Part shown: in pieces, positions 42,861 through 52,992 of the stretch | Layout of the letters: every line of letters starts with the position of its first letter | Numbering within the stretch: the first letter of the stretch is position 1 | Source of the DNA: Cyanobacteria bacterium OH_CBrB_359 | GTDB lineage: Bacteria; Cyanobacteriota; Vampirovibrionia; Gastranaerophilales; Gastranaerophilaceae | Length of the DNA stretch: 64,000 bases | Reading direction: 5' to 3' | NCBI GenBank assembly: GCA_023433065.1 | Contig: JAEZET010000004.1 | Coordinates: 992,001-1,056,000 of the forward strand | Made by a program: the position numbers and the translations under genes | Notes under the pieces: model-generated | The model's database searches: none | Seen by the model: the letters and a program-made list of their open reading frames with translations, nothing else | Told to the model about the DNA's origin: nothing

Positions 42861-42966
42861 TCTTTCTCCCTCAAAATATTAATACTGCTGTATTAATCAT
42901 ATCATCAACAAATTTATTTTCTATTAAGTTAATTGATTATTTATAAATAAGTATTATTATATAAAT

Positions 42967-43533
42967 ATGAAAAAATACTTGTATCTCCTTCTTATTTTTT
43001 GCTTGTTTATTACTTTTAATATAAGTTATGCTGATGATAATTATGAATCTTTATATTATCAAACTGATACCTCAACCCCAAAATTAATGCATAATTTAGA
43101 CCCGTATCAAAATGATGACATGGCTAAGTATGCTTGGTCTCCGTATCCGTTATTCAGGACGAGCTCAACCTTGTACTGGATGGACAAAATTATCAGCCCT
43201 GGCTATTACATATTAACCCCGAGAAAGGTTAAAGATAAAGACTATATCTTTTTTAAAGAAAATGGCAAAGTCAGCTTTATAATCCCGGTTGCCAAAAAAG
43301 AGCCTGTTCCTCTCGGGTATTATGAAAAATATATTCCCAAGCCAAAACTCACAAAATGGGGAAAGTTTAAAAAAACTGTAGGAGATAAACTTCTTAAAAT
43401 TTTTAAAAATTCTAAAAAAATTCCGCCTCCTAATTCAAATATAGAAATCGATAGTCAAGGGAAATATCTCTGTGTAAAGCTATTTTATGGCGATGATTGC
43501 TACTTAATTGTATTTAAAAAAATTAAATATTAA
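42967..43533 (+). CDS. Exported protein of unknown function
   Basis: A 188-residue protein with a clear signal peptide (MKKYLYLLLIFCLFITFNIS, cleavage probably after SYA). The mature part is basic and rich in Tyr, Lys and Pro, with aromatic stretches (YAWSPYPLFRTSSTLYWMD, SPGYYILTPRKVKDKDYIFF) that suggest a beta-rich fold. A Lys-rich segment (about 130-155) and a C-terminal strand pair (KYLCVKLFYGDDCYLIVF) with two cysteines follow. No known domain is recognised. It stands alone, divergent from lysA. Confidence 0.7.
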   Translation: MKKYLYLLLIFCLFITFNISYADDNYESLYYQTDTSTPKLMHNLDPYQNDDMAKYAWSPYPLFRTSSTLYWMDKIISPGYYILTPRKVKDKDYIFFKENGKVSFIIPVAKKEPVPLGYYEKYIPKPKLTKWGKFKKTVGDKLLKIFKNSKKIPPPNSNIEIDSQGKYLCVKLFYGDDCYLIVFKKIKY

Positions 43534-43541
43534 TTTCTTAT

Positions 43542-44651
43542 CTAGCGTCTTACTATAGAGACAGCAAAAGACAGTACATTTTTATATACCCTGTCAAAAA
43601 AGTGTTTATTAAAGATTGTTTTTGAGGCTTGAAAGTTACAGTTAAGTATTCTGCAAAACATTTTGCATTGTTTAATACTATTTCTGCAAAGAGTTGCATT
43701 TCTGCTTTTCCACAACTCTTCAGGATCTGCATCTTTAATATTTCCAATAGGTTTTAAATTAAAGCAAATTCTGACATCGCCATATGGATCAATTGCAAAA
43801 TTAGTTTCTCCTACACTGCATTCTACGCCGTTTAGTGCAGTAGAGGGATTTTTAAAAAAGTTTTTCATAAGTTCCAATTGCTCAAAAGAATTATAAATAA
43901 CATAACCTTCTTTTTTCATTTCAACAAGTCTATCAATGACTTTTAAAGCTTTTGGCGCAACTTGTTTATATTTATTTGTCAATTCATCTGACATTTTTGT
44001 TGTGAATATATTTATAGCACTTTTTTCGTCATAAGCGTGGAATGAATCTTTATCATCTTGTAATTGGAACATTATACCTCTAAGCTTATTATCATGCACA
44101 AACTGGGCCAATGGTATAATTTCGTCGACATTTTCAGGCATAAATATCGTCGCAATATTTATGTTTGAATATTCTCTTTCCCTAATGACAATTTCATTTA
44201 ATTTTAAAATCGCCTCAGTTGTGACTTTGCAGCTCCCTTTTATACCTCGTGACCAATCATGAACATCATTATTATTTATTGCATTTAAAGATATATTTAC
44301 ACCGTCTAAGGGACTCTTAGCGATATCCTCAAGCTTATTTGAAATACTAAAAGCATTTGTCATAGTACTGGGTTTTAAACCTATAGACTTTGCATATTCA
44401 ATAAGTTCAAGTAAATCTGACCTTAAAAAGGGTTCTCCGCCTGACACACAGAACCCAGCTCCTTCTCCAAGCCAGTTTCTCAGCTTGAACATGGCGTCTT
44501 TCCATTCTTGTGTTGTCAATTCTTTATCTATAACATCTGAATGTTTAGTAAGCCATCTTGTACAAGTTACGCATTTCAACTGGCATCTGTCGGTAACATC
44601 AAACGTGATGCCATTTGGTTTTATGTTCTCTTCAACAACTCTGTCTTGCAT
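43542..44651 (-). CDS. Radical SAM protein with SPASM-like C-terminus
   Basis: The radical SAM motif is VTDRCQLKCVTC (Cys23, Cys27, Cys30), and CVSGGEPFLR is the GGE strand. The C-terminus has CSVGETNFAIDPYGDVRICF and then CRNSIKQCKMFCRILNC, the cysteine layout of SPASM auxiliary clusters. Such proteins modify ribosomal peptides or carbohydrates, but no small precursor peptide or sugar gene adjoins it. It follows uvrC by 46 bases and could be read from the same promoter, though no functional link is evident. Confidence 0.83.
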   Translation of the reverse strand: MQDRVVEENIKPNGITFDVTDRCQLKCVTCTRWLTKHSDVIDKELTTQEWKDAMFKLRNWLGEGAGFCVSGGEPFLRSDLLELIEYAKSIGLKPSTMTNAFSISNKLEDIAKSPLDGVNISLNAINNNDVHDWSRGIKGSCKVTTEAILKLNEIVIREREYSNINIATIFMPENVDEIIPLAQFVHDNKLRGIMFQLQDDKDSFHAYDEKSAINIFTTKMSDELTNKYKQVAPKALKVIDRLVEMKKEGYVIYNSFEQLELMKNFFKNPSTALNGVECSVGETNFAIDPYGDVRICFNLKPIGNIKDADPEELWKSRNATLCRNSIKQCKMFCRILNCNFQASKTIFNKHFFDRVYKNVLSFAVSIVRR

Positions 44652-44697
44652 TATTCTTAATCCTTTTTATTATCATACGCACAAGTCTGCATTAGGG

Positions 44698-46524
44698 TCA
44701 AGGATTCTTCTCCTTAAAATAATCAAAAACTCTTTTTGCTTGCGATTTTTGAATTAGTAAAGAAAGTTCATCTAATGTAAGTTTTGAAATAACTTTTACA
44801 CTTTTATACTTATCAAGCAATACTTTTTTATTTTTAGTAAATAATCCCTTAATTAAATCAAGTTCAGATTCAAGCGATTTCTTTTCTCTCAAGCTTCTGT
44901 GGTATGTAATTGCAAATCTATGCGCCTCATCTCTTATTCTTTGAAAAAAATAAAGAGAGTTTGATGAGGTAGGAAATAATACAGGCAATTTTTTACCTTT
45001 TATGAAGATTTCCTCAATTCTTTTAGCCAGTGAAACAATATCCTGATTATAAATTTCTAATTCTTCAAGTGCATTTAATGCCGCTGATAATTGTCCTTTT
45101 CCACCATCTACTATAATTAAATCGGGAAATTTTTGGTTTTCTTCTTTTAGTCTTTTATAGCGCCTATAAACAACTTCAGTAATAGATTTAAAATCATCAG
45201 GCTTATTATTCAAAGATTTAATTTTAAACTTTTTATATTTTGACTTCACTGGCATTCCATTTTCAAAAACAACCATTGATGCAACAGTATTTGTGCCTTG
45301 TATATGAGAAATATCAAAGCATTCGACAGTATGAGGGAAATTGCCCAGCAGCAATTTTTCCTGAATATAGCTTCCAATTTCATTATAGTCATTTTGTATT
45401 TCTGACATGTTTTTTAATTTTAAAGTTTCTAAAAAGTATTTTGCATTTTTTTCGGCAAGTTTTATAGAGTCTAAATCCCTTCCTGCACTCGGATATATAA
45501 ATTTAATCTTACTGTTTTTCAGCCTGCTAAGCCAGCTTGAATACAAGACAGCGTCTTCTTTTGAAAGTTGGATATTTGTTAATATAACAGGTGGTATCGA
45601 TTCATCTGATGCAATTGAGTAATATTCTTTTATGAAGGCATTTAATAGTTCCGTATTTGTATCAAATGGTGATAAAGTAAGTTCAAAGTCTTTTTTATCG
45701 ATTAATCTGCCGCTTCTAATTTGCATCAAAGTTAACCCCGAAAAAGTAGCATCTCTTACTAAAGCAATAACATCCTGATTTATTGAAGTATTTTCATAAA
45801 TAACTCTTTGTTTTTCCATTGTTTTTTGGACATCAAGATAAGAATCTCTATATCTTGCTGCCTTTTCAAATTCATTATTATCAGCATATTTAATCATTTG
45901 ATTTTTTAGCTCATCAATCAGTTTTTGTTGCTTGCCTGATAAAAATAATTCGACATTATGAAGGACCTTTTTATATTCTTCCGGAGTAACAAGCCTCTGA
46001 CAAGGTGCAAGACATCTTCCGATTTGATAATAAATACAAGGTCTGTCTTTAAATTTTGGAGTTTTACATTGTTTTAAAGGAAACATTTTTTTTAATAAAT
46101 CTAATGTTGCATACATGGCTCTGGCATCAGTGTATGGACCAAAATATTTGCCTTTTAACAGATTTTTATTTCTTTTTCTGGTGACTAGGATGCGTGGATA
46201 TTCTTCTTCTGTTATTAAAAAATAAGGAAACTTTTTATCATCTTTTAGTAAAACATTGTATTTAGGTTTATATTTTTTTATAAGATGAGATTCTAAAATT
46301 AATGCTTCAATTTCTGAATTAGTGATGATATATTCAATTTTAGAAATATTTGGAACTAGTACTTTATTTTTCTCTGACTTATTTGATTTAGAAAAATAAT
46401 CTGATACTCTTTTTTTTAAGTTCTTGGCCTTTCCTATATATATAATGATTCCGTCTTTATCATAAAATTGATAAGAGCCGCTAGATAAAGGAAGTAATTT
46501 AAGTTGTTCAATAACTTTATTCAT
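44698..46524 (-). CDS. uvrC: Excinuclease ABC subunit C
   Basis: UvrC makes both incisions in nucleotide-excision repair. The N-terminal GIY-YIG domain is SGSYQFYDKDGIIIYIGKAK, with LKKRVSDYF. A central Cys-containing region (CIYYQIGRCLAPC) and a UvrB-binding UVR helix (EFEKAARYRDSYLDVQ) follow. The RNase H-like domain starts VECFDISHIQGTNTVASMVV with VDGGKGQLSAAL, and a C-terminal helix-hairpin-helix ends the protein. The length of 608 residues is normal. The other excinuclease genes are outside the window; pcrA is present at 26574. Confidence 0.96.
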   Translation of the reverse strand: MNKVIEQLKLLPLSSGSYQFYDKDGIIIYIGKAKNLKKRVSDYFSKSNKSEKNKVLVPNISKIEYIITNSEIEALILESHLIKKYKPKYNVLLKDDKKFPYFLITEEEYPRILVTRKRNKNLLKGKYFGPYTDARAMYATLDLLKKMFPLKQCKTPKFKDRPCIYYQIGRCLAPCQRLVTPEEYKKVLHNVELFLSGKQQKLIDELKNQMIKYADNNEFEKAARYRDSYLDVQKTMEKQRVIYENTSINQDVIALVRDATFSGLTLMQIRSGRLIDKKDFELTLSPFDTNTELLNAFIKEYYSIASDESIPPVILTNIQLSKEDAVLYSSWLSRLKNSKIKFIYPSAGRDLDSIKLAEKNAKYFLETLKLKNMSEIQNDYNEIGSYIQEKLLLGNFPHTVECFDISHIQGTNTVASMVVFENGMPVKSKYKKFKIKSLNNKPDDFKSITEVVYRRYKRLKEENQKFPDLIIVDGGKGQLSAALNALEELEIYNQDIVSLAKRIEEIFIKGKKLPVLFPTSSNSLYFFQRIRDEAHRFAITYHRSLREKKSLESELDLIKGLFTKNKKVLLDKYKSVKVISKLTLDELSLLIQKSQAKRVFDYFKEKNP

Positions 46525-46677
46525 AACACTATTTTACAATAAATTCATATTTATATATCTTAACATTTTGAAACACTAATCCAGAAGAGGGTTTAAATAT
46601 GCACAATATCTTGCTATACTTAATATATAACTATTATATACTTTTTAGCTGGCGTATTATAACATAGGGAATAAAAC

Positions 46678-46950
46678 ATGATACTGATGTACAAGGTTGA
46701 TGAACAAAGCGTTCAGGCTGCCTGGCTCAAAACACTCTATGATTTAGTTGAAGAACTAAACTGTAAATGCAAAACTTACATTGATGAGATTTACAACCGC
46801 TCATCAAGAAGTTTTGACAGGACAAGAGTCATAGAAGTTTTCGGCTCTGACACTATGCTTAGCTGGCTAAAATTAAGAATGGAACGATATTCTCATTTTG
46901 TCACTAACTTTAATGAGAAGCCTGAAATAAAAGCTCAGTTTATTGAATAA
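46678..46950 (+). CDS. Small conserved-looking protein of unknown function
   Basis: A 90-residue protein with a ribosome-binding site (AGGGAATAAAACATG). It is probably all helical: AWLKTLYDLVEELNCKCKTY, then DEIYNRSSRSFDRTRVIEVF and a last amphipathic helix. There is no signal, membrane segment or metal motif beyond CKC. A second ATG four codons in (LMYKVDEQ) is an alternative start. It lies between divergent uvrC and convergent thiG. I do not recognise the family. Confidence 0.65.
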   Translation: MILMYKVDEQSVQAAWLKTLYDLVEELNCKCKTYIDEIYNRSSRSFDRTRVIEVFGSDTMLSWLKLRMERYSHFVTNFNEKPEIKAQFIE

Positions 46951-46959
46951 ACTTAATAA

Positions 46960-47733
46960 CTAATTTTTTCCCACGACTCCAACAAGAGGCGAGGAAGCGC
47001 TGGCGTATGCTTTAACAGGTATTCTTCCTGATTCATATGCCAATCTGCCTGCTTTTACGCCAAGTTTAAATGACTCTGCCATTTTTACAGGGTCTTGAGC
47101 AAGAGCGACGGCTGTATTTATAAGGCAACAATCAGCCCCAATTTCCATTACGGAAGCAGCCTCTGAAGGTACACCTAAACCTGCATCTACAACAACAGGA
47201 ACATTAGATTGTTCTACAATTATCTTTATATTCTCTAAAGTTTTTACCCCTTGTCCAGTGCCTATAGGTGAAGCGAGTGGCATTACAGTTGCACAACCTA
47301 TTTCTTCAAGTCTTTTTGCCAAAATGGGATCGGCATTTATATAAGGAAGAACAACAAAGCCTTCTTCTACTAATTTTTTTGCAGCTTCTAACGTTGCGAT
47401 AGGATCGGGCAGAAGATATTTACTATCGGGTATAACTTCTAATTTAATCCAATTATTAATACCCATAGCCCTACTTAACCTTGCAACTCTTAGAGCTTCA
47501 TCAGTAGTGGCACAACCTGCTGTATTTGGTAATATCCAATATTTATTAGTATCGATATAATCCATTAAACCGACATGCCCTTGTGCATTTGTATCAACAC
47601 GCCTTATCGCAACAGTAATTATTTCCGCTTCTGCTGCTTCATGAGCTTTTTTCATTATTTCATAATCCGAAAATTTGCCTGTGCCAAGCATAAGCCTTGA
47701 TGTAAAAGTTTTATCTGCAATAGTAAATGTCAT
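46960..47733 (-). CDS. thiG: Thiazole synthase
   Basis: ThiG forms the thiazole phosphate of thiamine from deoxyxylulose phosphate, dehydroglycine and ThiS thiocarboxylate. The TIM barrel shows SRLMLGTGKFSDYE, ITVAIRRVD, LPNTAGCATTDEALR, WIKLEVIPDSKYLLPD (with the Schiff-base Lys), VMPLASPIGTGQGV, VVDAGLGVPSEAA and INTAVALAQDP. At 257 residues it is full length. No thiS, thiF, thiH/thiO or thiE gene is adjacent, and no TPP riboswitch is visible upstream, so it is an isolated thi gene in this window. Confidence 0.96.
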   Translation of the reverse strand: MTFTIADKTFTSRLMLGTGKFSDYEIMKKAHEAAEAEIITVAIRRVDTNAQGHVGLMDYIDTNKYWILPNTAGCATTDEALRVARLSRAMGINNWIKLEVIPDSKYLLPDPIATLEAAKKLVEEGFVVLPYINADPILAKRLEEIGCATVMPLASPIGTGQGVKTLENIKIIVEQSNVPVVVDAGLGVPSEAASVMEIGADCCLINTAVALAQDPVKMAESFKLGVKAGRLAYESGRIPVKAYASASSPLVGVVGKN

Positions 47734-47840
47734 ACCTATAATCTCCCATTTGTTTATTTTATTAGAATAACTCTAAAAAAAGCATGCATCAAGATTAATT
47801 ATTTTTTTGATATAATTAATAAATTATATAAAATGTTGTT

Positions 47841-50800
47841 ATGGACAGTACAAACGAGTTAATTTTGAAAAATTCTTCAGTTAATAATATATTCCAATTT
47901 TCTTTTAAAAAAAATGATATTGATGACTTATTCCAGCATCTTACAGAAAACCCTGTAGGATTGGAAAAAAGTGACTTCAGGTTTATGCTCAGTACTCTAT
48001 ACCAGCTTTTTGAGGATGAATTTGATACAACATTTTTGCCTTCCAGTAATATATTGAGAAACACTGATTTTTATATTATTTTTGAGAAAAATAAGATTGA
48101 AGTTTTTGTTTACCCTATGAATAATTTTGATTTTTACCTAAAATCAAAAGGGTCTCTATATAGATTTAGCGAAACTAAACAAATTATTGAAGAAAACGGA
48201 CAAAAAGTTGAAAAATATGGTTATAAGGTTCCAATTGAAATTATATGGGAGTATTTTACAGGATTTGATACTATTGTTGATAGTGAACACGTCACAGAAT
48301 CTTTTATGGCAATTAATATACTCACTCAATTTGTCAGAAAATCTGTGCAAAAACTTTACTTTTTACCAAAAATTATCGAAAAACAAAATACTTTTTCAAC
48401 AAAATATGAGTTATTTTTACTAAATAACTTAATAGCTAAACACCTAAACGAAGTTATAAACTATACTGTTAATGGTTTTTCAAATACCGATAATACGATA
48501 AAAACTTTAATTTATGATTATTTAGATTACATAATATATAAATTTTTAAGCCTAAAATCCTCTAAGTTTAAAGATATGAAATCAGCTTCATACTTCACTA
48601 AGAGAATTGACCACAAACGATACCACCGTTCACATGATTTAGCAGCTAATATTTCAGAGTGGATAGATGAAATATACATTGGTAAGTATGATGTATCGCC
48701 CGAAATTAATATTATAAAAATAGATGATGATAAGTTTGAACTTAATATTTCAATAAAAGAAAAAAAGAGCAAAAATACACTTGCGCTCTCAATTCCTCTT
48801 TCTGAAATGTATCAAATGAATGAAATATTTTCACTTCCTGCAACTTACGTTATTGAAATTATTGAAAAACAAATTAACTATGCGTTGAGATATTTTCCAG
48901 AACTTGAAAATTTATTTCAAGAAGGTGCAGAACTCAAAATGTACTTGAGCTTAAATGAAGTATATAAAATAATTACACATACTTCTTATTATCTCAACAA
49001 GGCATCAATCGATGTTAACCTACCGCCAAGCTTGGACAATATTGTTGTCCCCAGAGCTTCAATAAATGCTAAAATCAAAGCGTCAAGAGCCTCAGAGCTA
49101 TCGGAGCTTCTCAACGGAAATACTGCTAATATCAGCCTTTCATCAATATTTGATTTTTCTTATCAGGTTGCAATCGGAGAGGATAAACTTAGTATTGTAG
49201 AATTTGAGAACCTCACCAAGGAAACCACAGGGCTTATTCCTTACAAAAATATGTACATTCTTGTTGATGGAAATGAAAAAGAAAATTTACTTAATAAGAT
49301 TAAAAATCCCAAAATTGATAAAGTCACCAGAATGGAAATACTGCATTCAACCTTTTCAGGTCAGCTTAGTGAGTATGAATTTGACTATGATGAAGCATTT
49401 TCAAACATTATTAAAGACTTAACTAAAACTATTGATATAGAACCTCCAGAAACTCTTACAGGTACATTAAGACCATATCAGATTAATGGATTAAAGTGGC
49501 TTTATTCTAATACTTCAAAAGGCTTTGGGTGCTGCATGGCTGATGATATGGGGCTGGGGAAAACTATTCAGGTCATAAGCTTAATTTTAAGCCTAAAAGC
49601 TGAAGGAAAGCTAAAAAATCCTCCAATAGTTGTTTGTCCGACAACTCTTTTAGGAAATTGGATGAAAGAACTAAAAATGTTTGCTCCTAGCTTAAAACCA
49701 AGCATTTACCATGGACTGGACAGAAAATTAGATTTTAAATCTGATGTTATAATTACTACTTTTGCGATATTGAGAATAGATATTGAAGAAATTAAAAAAC
49801 ATCAATGGGGCATGATTATTATTGATGAAGCACAAAACATTAAAAATCCCGATACATCCCAAGCTCAAGCCGTAAAATCACTAAAGTCTGACATAAAAAT
49901 AGCTATGACTGGTACTCCAGTTGAAAACAAACTTACAGAACTTTGGAGTATTTTCGACTTCATAAATAAAGGTTATCTTGGTTCCATCAGAGATTTTCAA
50001 AAAAGTTATGCAATTCCAATAGAAAAATTTAAACAGACACAGCGCGCTGATAAGCTTAAATTATGCATATCACCTTTTGTTTTAAGACGTGTAAAAACTG
50101 ACAAAACGATTATTAACGATTTGCCGGAAAAACTTGTTATAGACGACTATTGCTACCTATCAAAAATGCAAGCAGCATTGTATGAAAAAACTTTAAGTGA
50201 AATCATGTCACAAATTTCAACAATAAAAGGTATTAACAGACGAGGTCTCATATTTAAGCTTATTACCTCTTTGAAACAAATTTGTAACCATCCTTATCAT
50301 TTCCTAAAAACAGGCGAACTAACAAAAGATATTTCAGGTAAATGCGAAAAATTTATTTCACTATTAAGTAATATTCTTGATAATAATGAAAAAACGGTAG
50401 TATTTACTCAATATAAAGAAATGGGGAATATCCTAGTACCGATTATACAAAATGAACTTCAGACGACACCGCTTTTCTTCCATGGTTCATTAAGCACAAA
50501 TCAAAGAGAAGATTTGCTTAAAAAATTTGAATCAGATGCTGATTCAAAAATCATGATTCTATCACTAAAAGCAGGTGGAACAGGATTAAATCTTACAAGT
50601 GCTACAAACGTAATCCACTATGATTTGTGGTGGAATCCTGCTGTTGAAGATCAGGCAACAGACAGAGCTTATAGAATCGGTCAGGACAAAAATGTTATGG
50701 TACACAGACTCATAACATTAGGAACCTTCGAAGAAAAAATTGATGAAATGATTAAGCAAAAACAAGAACTCGTAGATTTAGCTGTATTTGAAGGTGAGAA

Positions 50801-50858
50801 AAATATTACAGAACTCACTGATGATGAAATTTACAAGATATTTACATTAACTGCATAA
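47841..50858 (+). CDS. SNF2-family helicase (DEAD/H, bacterial Rad54-like)
   Basis: The C-terminal 480 residues are a complete SNF2 motor. LRPYQINGLKWLY is motif Q, CCMADDMGLGKTIQVISLI Walker A (about residue 565), PIVVCPTTLLGNW motif Ia, MIIIDEAQNIKNP Walker B (about 660), and AMTGTPVENKLTELWS motif III. FTQYKEMG, LSLKAGGTGLNL and DRAYRIGQDKNVMVHRL complete the second RecA domain. The N-terminal 525 residues are unassigned; I see no SWIM zinc finger, which many bacterial SNF2 proteins carry. Such motors move along double-stranded DNA and displace proteins; the specific role is unknown. It is a single gene convergent with glgA. Confidence 0.9.
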   Translation: MDSTNELILKNSSVNNIFQFSFKKNDIDDLFQHLTENPVGLEKSDFRFMLSTLYQLFEDEFDTTFLPSSNILRNTDFYIIFEKNKIEVFVYPMNNFDFYLKSKGSLYRFSETKQIIEENGQKVEKYGYKVPIEIIWEYFTGFDTIVDSEHVTESFMAINILTQFVRKSVQKLYFLPKIIEKQNTFSTKYELFLLNNLIAKHLNEVINYTVNGFSNTDNTIKTLIYDYLDYIIYKFLSLKSSKFKDMKSASYFTKRIDHKRYHRSHDLAANISEWIDEIYIGKYDVSPEINIIKIDDDKFELNISIKEKKSKNTLALSIPLSEMYQMNEIFSLPATYVIEIIEKQINYALRYFPELENLFQEGAELKMYLSLNEVYKIITHTSYYLNKASIDVNLPPSLDNIVVPRASINAKIKASRASELSELLNGNTANISLSSIFDFSYQVAIGEDKLSIVEFENLTKETTGLIPYKNMYILVDGNEKENLLNKIKNPKIDKVTRMEILHSTFSGQLSEYEFDYDEAFSNIIKDLTKTIDIEPPETLTGTLRPYQINGLKWLYSNTSKGFGCCMADDMGLGKTIQVISLILSLKAEGKLKNPPIVVCPTTLLGNWMKELKMFAPSLKPSIYHGLDRKLDFKSDVIITTFAILRIDIEEIKKHQWGMIIIDEAQNIKNPDTSQAQAVKSLKSDIKIAMTGTPVENKLTELWSIFDFINKGYLGSIRDFQKSYAIPIEKFKQTQRADKLKLCISPFVLRRVKTDKTIINDLPEKLVIDDYCYLSKMQAALYEKTLSEIMSQISTIKGINRRGLIFKLITSLKQICNHPYHFLKTGELTKDISGKCEKFISLLSNILDNNEKTVVFTQYKEMGNILVPIIQNELQTTPLFFHGSLSTNQREDLLKKFESDADSKIMILSLKAGGTGLNLTSATNVIHYDLWWNPAVEDQATDRAYRIGQDKNVMVHRLITLGTFEEKIDEMIKQKQELVDLAVFEGEKNITELTDDEIYKIFTLTA

Positions 50859-52292
50859 TTTATTATAAACATCTAAATATTTCTTTGCGCTTTCATTCCA
50901 GCTATAATCATATGACATAGCTGAATTTATCATGCTATTCCATGTATCCTTGTCATAAAAAACATTTATAGCAATATTTATTGCTTCCAGCATATCTTCT
51001 TGCTTGAATCTCCAAAACTTAAAACCATTGGAATTTTCCAGAGGATAACCGGTAATTGTATCTTCCAATCCTCCGGTCGCCCTGACAATTGGTATTGTAC
51101 CGTATTTAAGGGCAATAAGCTGGCTCAAACCACATGGCTCAAATCTTGAGGGCATCAAAAACATATCTGAACCTGCATATATTTTATTAGAAATTTCGAC
51201 CTTATATTCAAGTAATGTTTTAACATTTTTGTATTTTTCAGAAAGTTTTTTTAAGAAAGCTTCATATTTTTTATCACCAGTACCAAGTACTACAATGTAT
51301 GCATGTAAGTTTTGGATTTCTTTTTCAAGTTCAAAAAACAAATCAAATCCTTTTTGCTCAACTAACCTTGATACTATTCCTATTATGGGTTTATCATCTT
51401 TTGGAAGAGAAAAATATTCTCTAAGCTCCTTATTACAAATAGTTTTATTTTGTTTATCTTCTAAAGAATAATTGGCAGAAATTCTCGTATCAGTTTCCGG
51501 ATTAAAAACAGAATAATCAACGCCGTTCAATATCCCTGTTAACTTATGCCTATTCTCTTTTAAAGGCCAATCTAAGCCCTCACCGTACTCATACGTCAAA
51601 ATCTCTTTTGAATAGGTGGGTGAAACCGTTATAATTTTATCTGAAGTATAAATTGCACCTTTCATCCAATCCAAATATCCGAAATGCTCCAAACACTCAG
51701 GAGTGTAAACATCTTCTTTATTAAGATGTGCAAAATCAAGGATATCGTCAAAATATTTGCCTTGATAAGCAAGATTATGAATGGAAAAAACTGATTTTAC
51801 ATTTTTAAAAAAATTATCATTTTTAAAATTTGTTTTTAAATAAAGTGGAATCATAGCCGTATGCCAGTCATTACAATGGATGATATCAGCCTTAAAATTC
51901 AATAACTTCGCATATTCTAATACAGCTCTAGAAAAAGCAATATATCTCTCTTGTTCGTACCTGTCATCGATTTGGGATGGGTAAACTTGTTTAAAGCATG
52001 AAAAATATTTTTTGTTATCAATAAAAAACACATTAATATTTTTTGAACCCGGAAGTTTAGCTACCTTCAGCTCAAAGAAATATTCGCTAATTCCAAATTT
52101 TAGTTTAATTTTAGAATTAGGGATGTCTGAAACTTGGCATTTTTCAAGGTCAATTGAACCAATGAGAGGTGCAAACATAGCAATTTCGCAGTTCAATTCT
52201 TCAAGATATTTAGGCAGGCTTCCCATAACATCAGCAAGTCCTCCGACTTTTGTAAATGGTGATATTTCAAATGCTGCAAATAAAATTTTCAT
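50847..52292 (-). CDS. glgA: Glycogen synthase
   Basis: GlgA (GT5) transfers glucose from ADP-glucose to the growing glycogen chain. The N-terminal ADP-glucose-binding motif is SPFTKVGGLADVMGSLPKYL. HCNDWHTAMIPLYLK, SIHNLAYQGKY, TVSPTYSKEILT, GILNGVDYSVFNP, GIVSRLVEQKGFD and MPSRFEPCGLSQLIAL with TGGLEDT all follow in order. At 481 residues it is normal in length. It starts 10 bases after ruvA on the same strand. With pgm and pgi at the left end of the window it belongs to glycogen metabolism; glgC and glgB are not seen. Confidence 0.96.
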   Translation of the reverse strand: MKILFAAFEISPFTKVGGLADVMGSLPKYLEELNCEIAMFAPLIGSIDLEKCQVSDIPNSKIKLKFGISEYFFELKVAKLPGSKNINVFFIDNKKYFSCFKQVYPSQIDDRYEQERYIAFSRAVLEYAKLLNFKADIIHCNDWHTAMIPLYLKTNFKNDNFFKNVKSVFSIHNLAYQGKYFDDILDFAHLNKEDVYTPECLEHFGYLDWMKGAIYTSDKIITVSPTYSKEILTYEYGEGLDWPLKENRHKLTGILNGVDYSVFNPETDTRISANYSLEDKQNKTICNKELREYFSLPKDDKPIIGIVSRLVEQKGFDLFFELEKEIQNLHAYIVVLGTGDKKYEAFLKKLSEKYKNVKTLLEYKVEISNKIYAGSDMFLMPSRFEPCGLSQLIALKYGTIPIVRATGGLEDTITGYPLENSNGFKFWRFKQEDMLEAINIAINVFYDKDTWNSMINSAMSYDYSWNESAKKYLDVYNKLCS

Positions 52293-52302
52293 TAGCTTAC
52301 CT

Positions 52303-52929
52303 TTACAACTGCGCTAAATATTCTAAAGATGCTTTTAAAACTTCTTCTGAGGTCTTATTCGGTCTTAACCCATTCATGACATACTCAATGGCACTTTTTG
52401 ATTCATCAGTGGCATAGCCCAATGACAATAAGACATTTTGCACTTCACAAATCATCTCTTGCGGCAAATCAGATGAAGTAATCGTACAAACTTCATCAGG
52501 ATTAACATTAGACCAATTAATAAGTTTGTCTTTTAATTCAATTATAATTTTTTGTGCGAGTTTTTCTCCAACACCCTTTGTTCTTGAAAGCTCTTTATAA
52601 TCTTGTTTTATAACTACATTAATGAGTTCTGAAATTTTAAACTCATCAAGTATTAAAAAAGCGAGTTTAACGCCGACTCCAGATACTGTAAGAAGAATAT
52701 TAAAAATGTCCCGTTCTTCTTTAGTTAGAAAACCGCAAAGGTTCATGGAATCTTCTCTATGAATTAATGAAAGATATACTTTTATTTCACACTCATCTTT
52801 AATTGAATGAACTGTTTGCTTTCCTGAAATTATAAAATAGCCTATAGAATTTGATTCAACAACTATATAAGAACCTCTATAAGAGTTAATTTGCTTTGAT
52901 ATCAGCTTACCTTTTATATAATCATACAT
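52303..52929 (-). CDS. ruvA: Holliday junction branch-migration protein RuvA
   Basis: RuvA binds four-way DNA junctions and recruits the RuvB motor. It has the N-terminal OB fold (YDYIKGKLISKQINSYRG), tandem helix-hairpin-helix motifs (LLTVSGVGVKLAFLIL, LSRTKGVGEKLAQKIIIELK) and a flexible linker. The C-terminal domain III that contacts RuvB is LLSLGYATDESKSAIEYV. The 208 residues are typical. RuvB and RuvC are not adjacent; glgA follows closely. Confidence 0.95.
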   Translation of the reverse strand: MYDYIKGKLISKQINSYRGSYIVVESNSIGYFIISGKQTVHSIKDECEIKVYLSLIHREDSMNLCGFLTKEERDIFNILLTVSGVGVKLAFLILDEFKISELINVVIKQDYKELSRTKGVGEKLAQKIIIELKDKLINWSNVNPDEVCTITSSDLPQEMICEVQNVLLSLGYATDESKSAIEYVMNGLRPNKTSEEVLKASLEYLAQL

Positions 52930-52992
52930 ATATTATGTCTCCGTTCATATCTATTCTAATATGAGCGAAGCATTCAATCAAATTATTTCTTT

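Noticed and set aside
42861..42966. Lysine riboswitch upstream of lysA
   Set aside because: The 106-base gap is AT-rich without the conserved stems and is shared with a divergent gene; it is too short.
47734..47840. TPP riboswitch upstream of thiG
   Set aside because: No CTGAGA or ACCTGA-type thi-box sequences are present in the 107-base interval.
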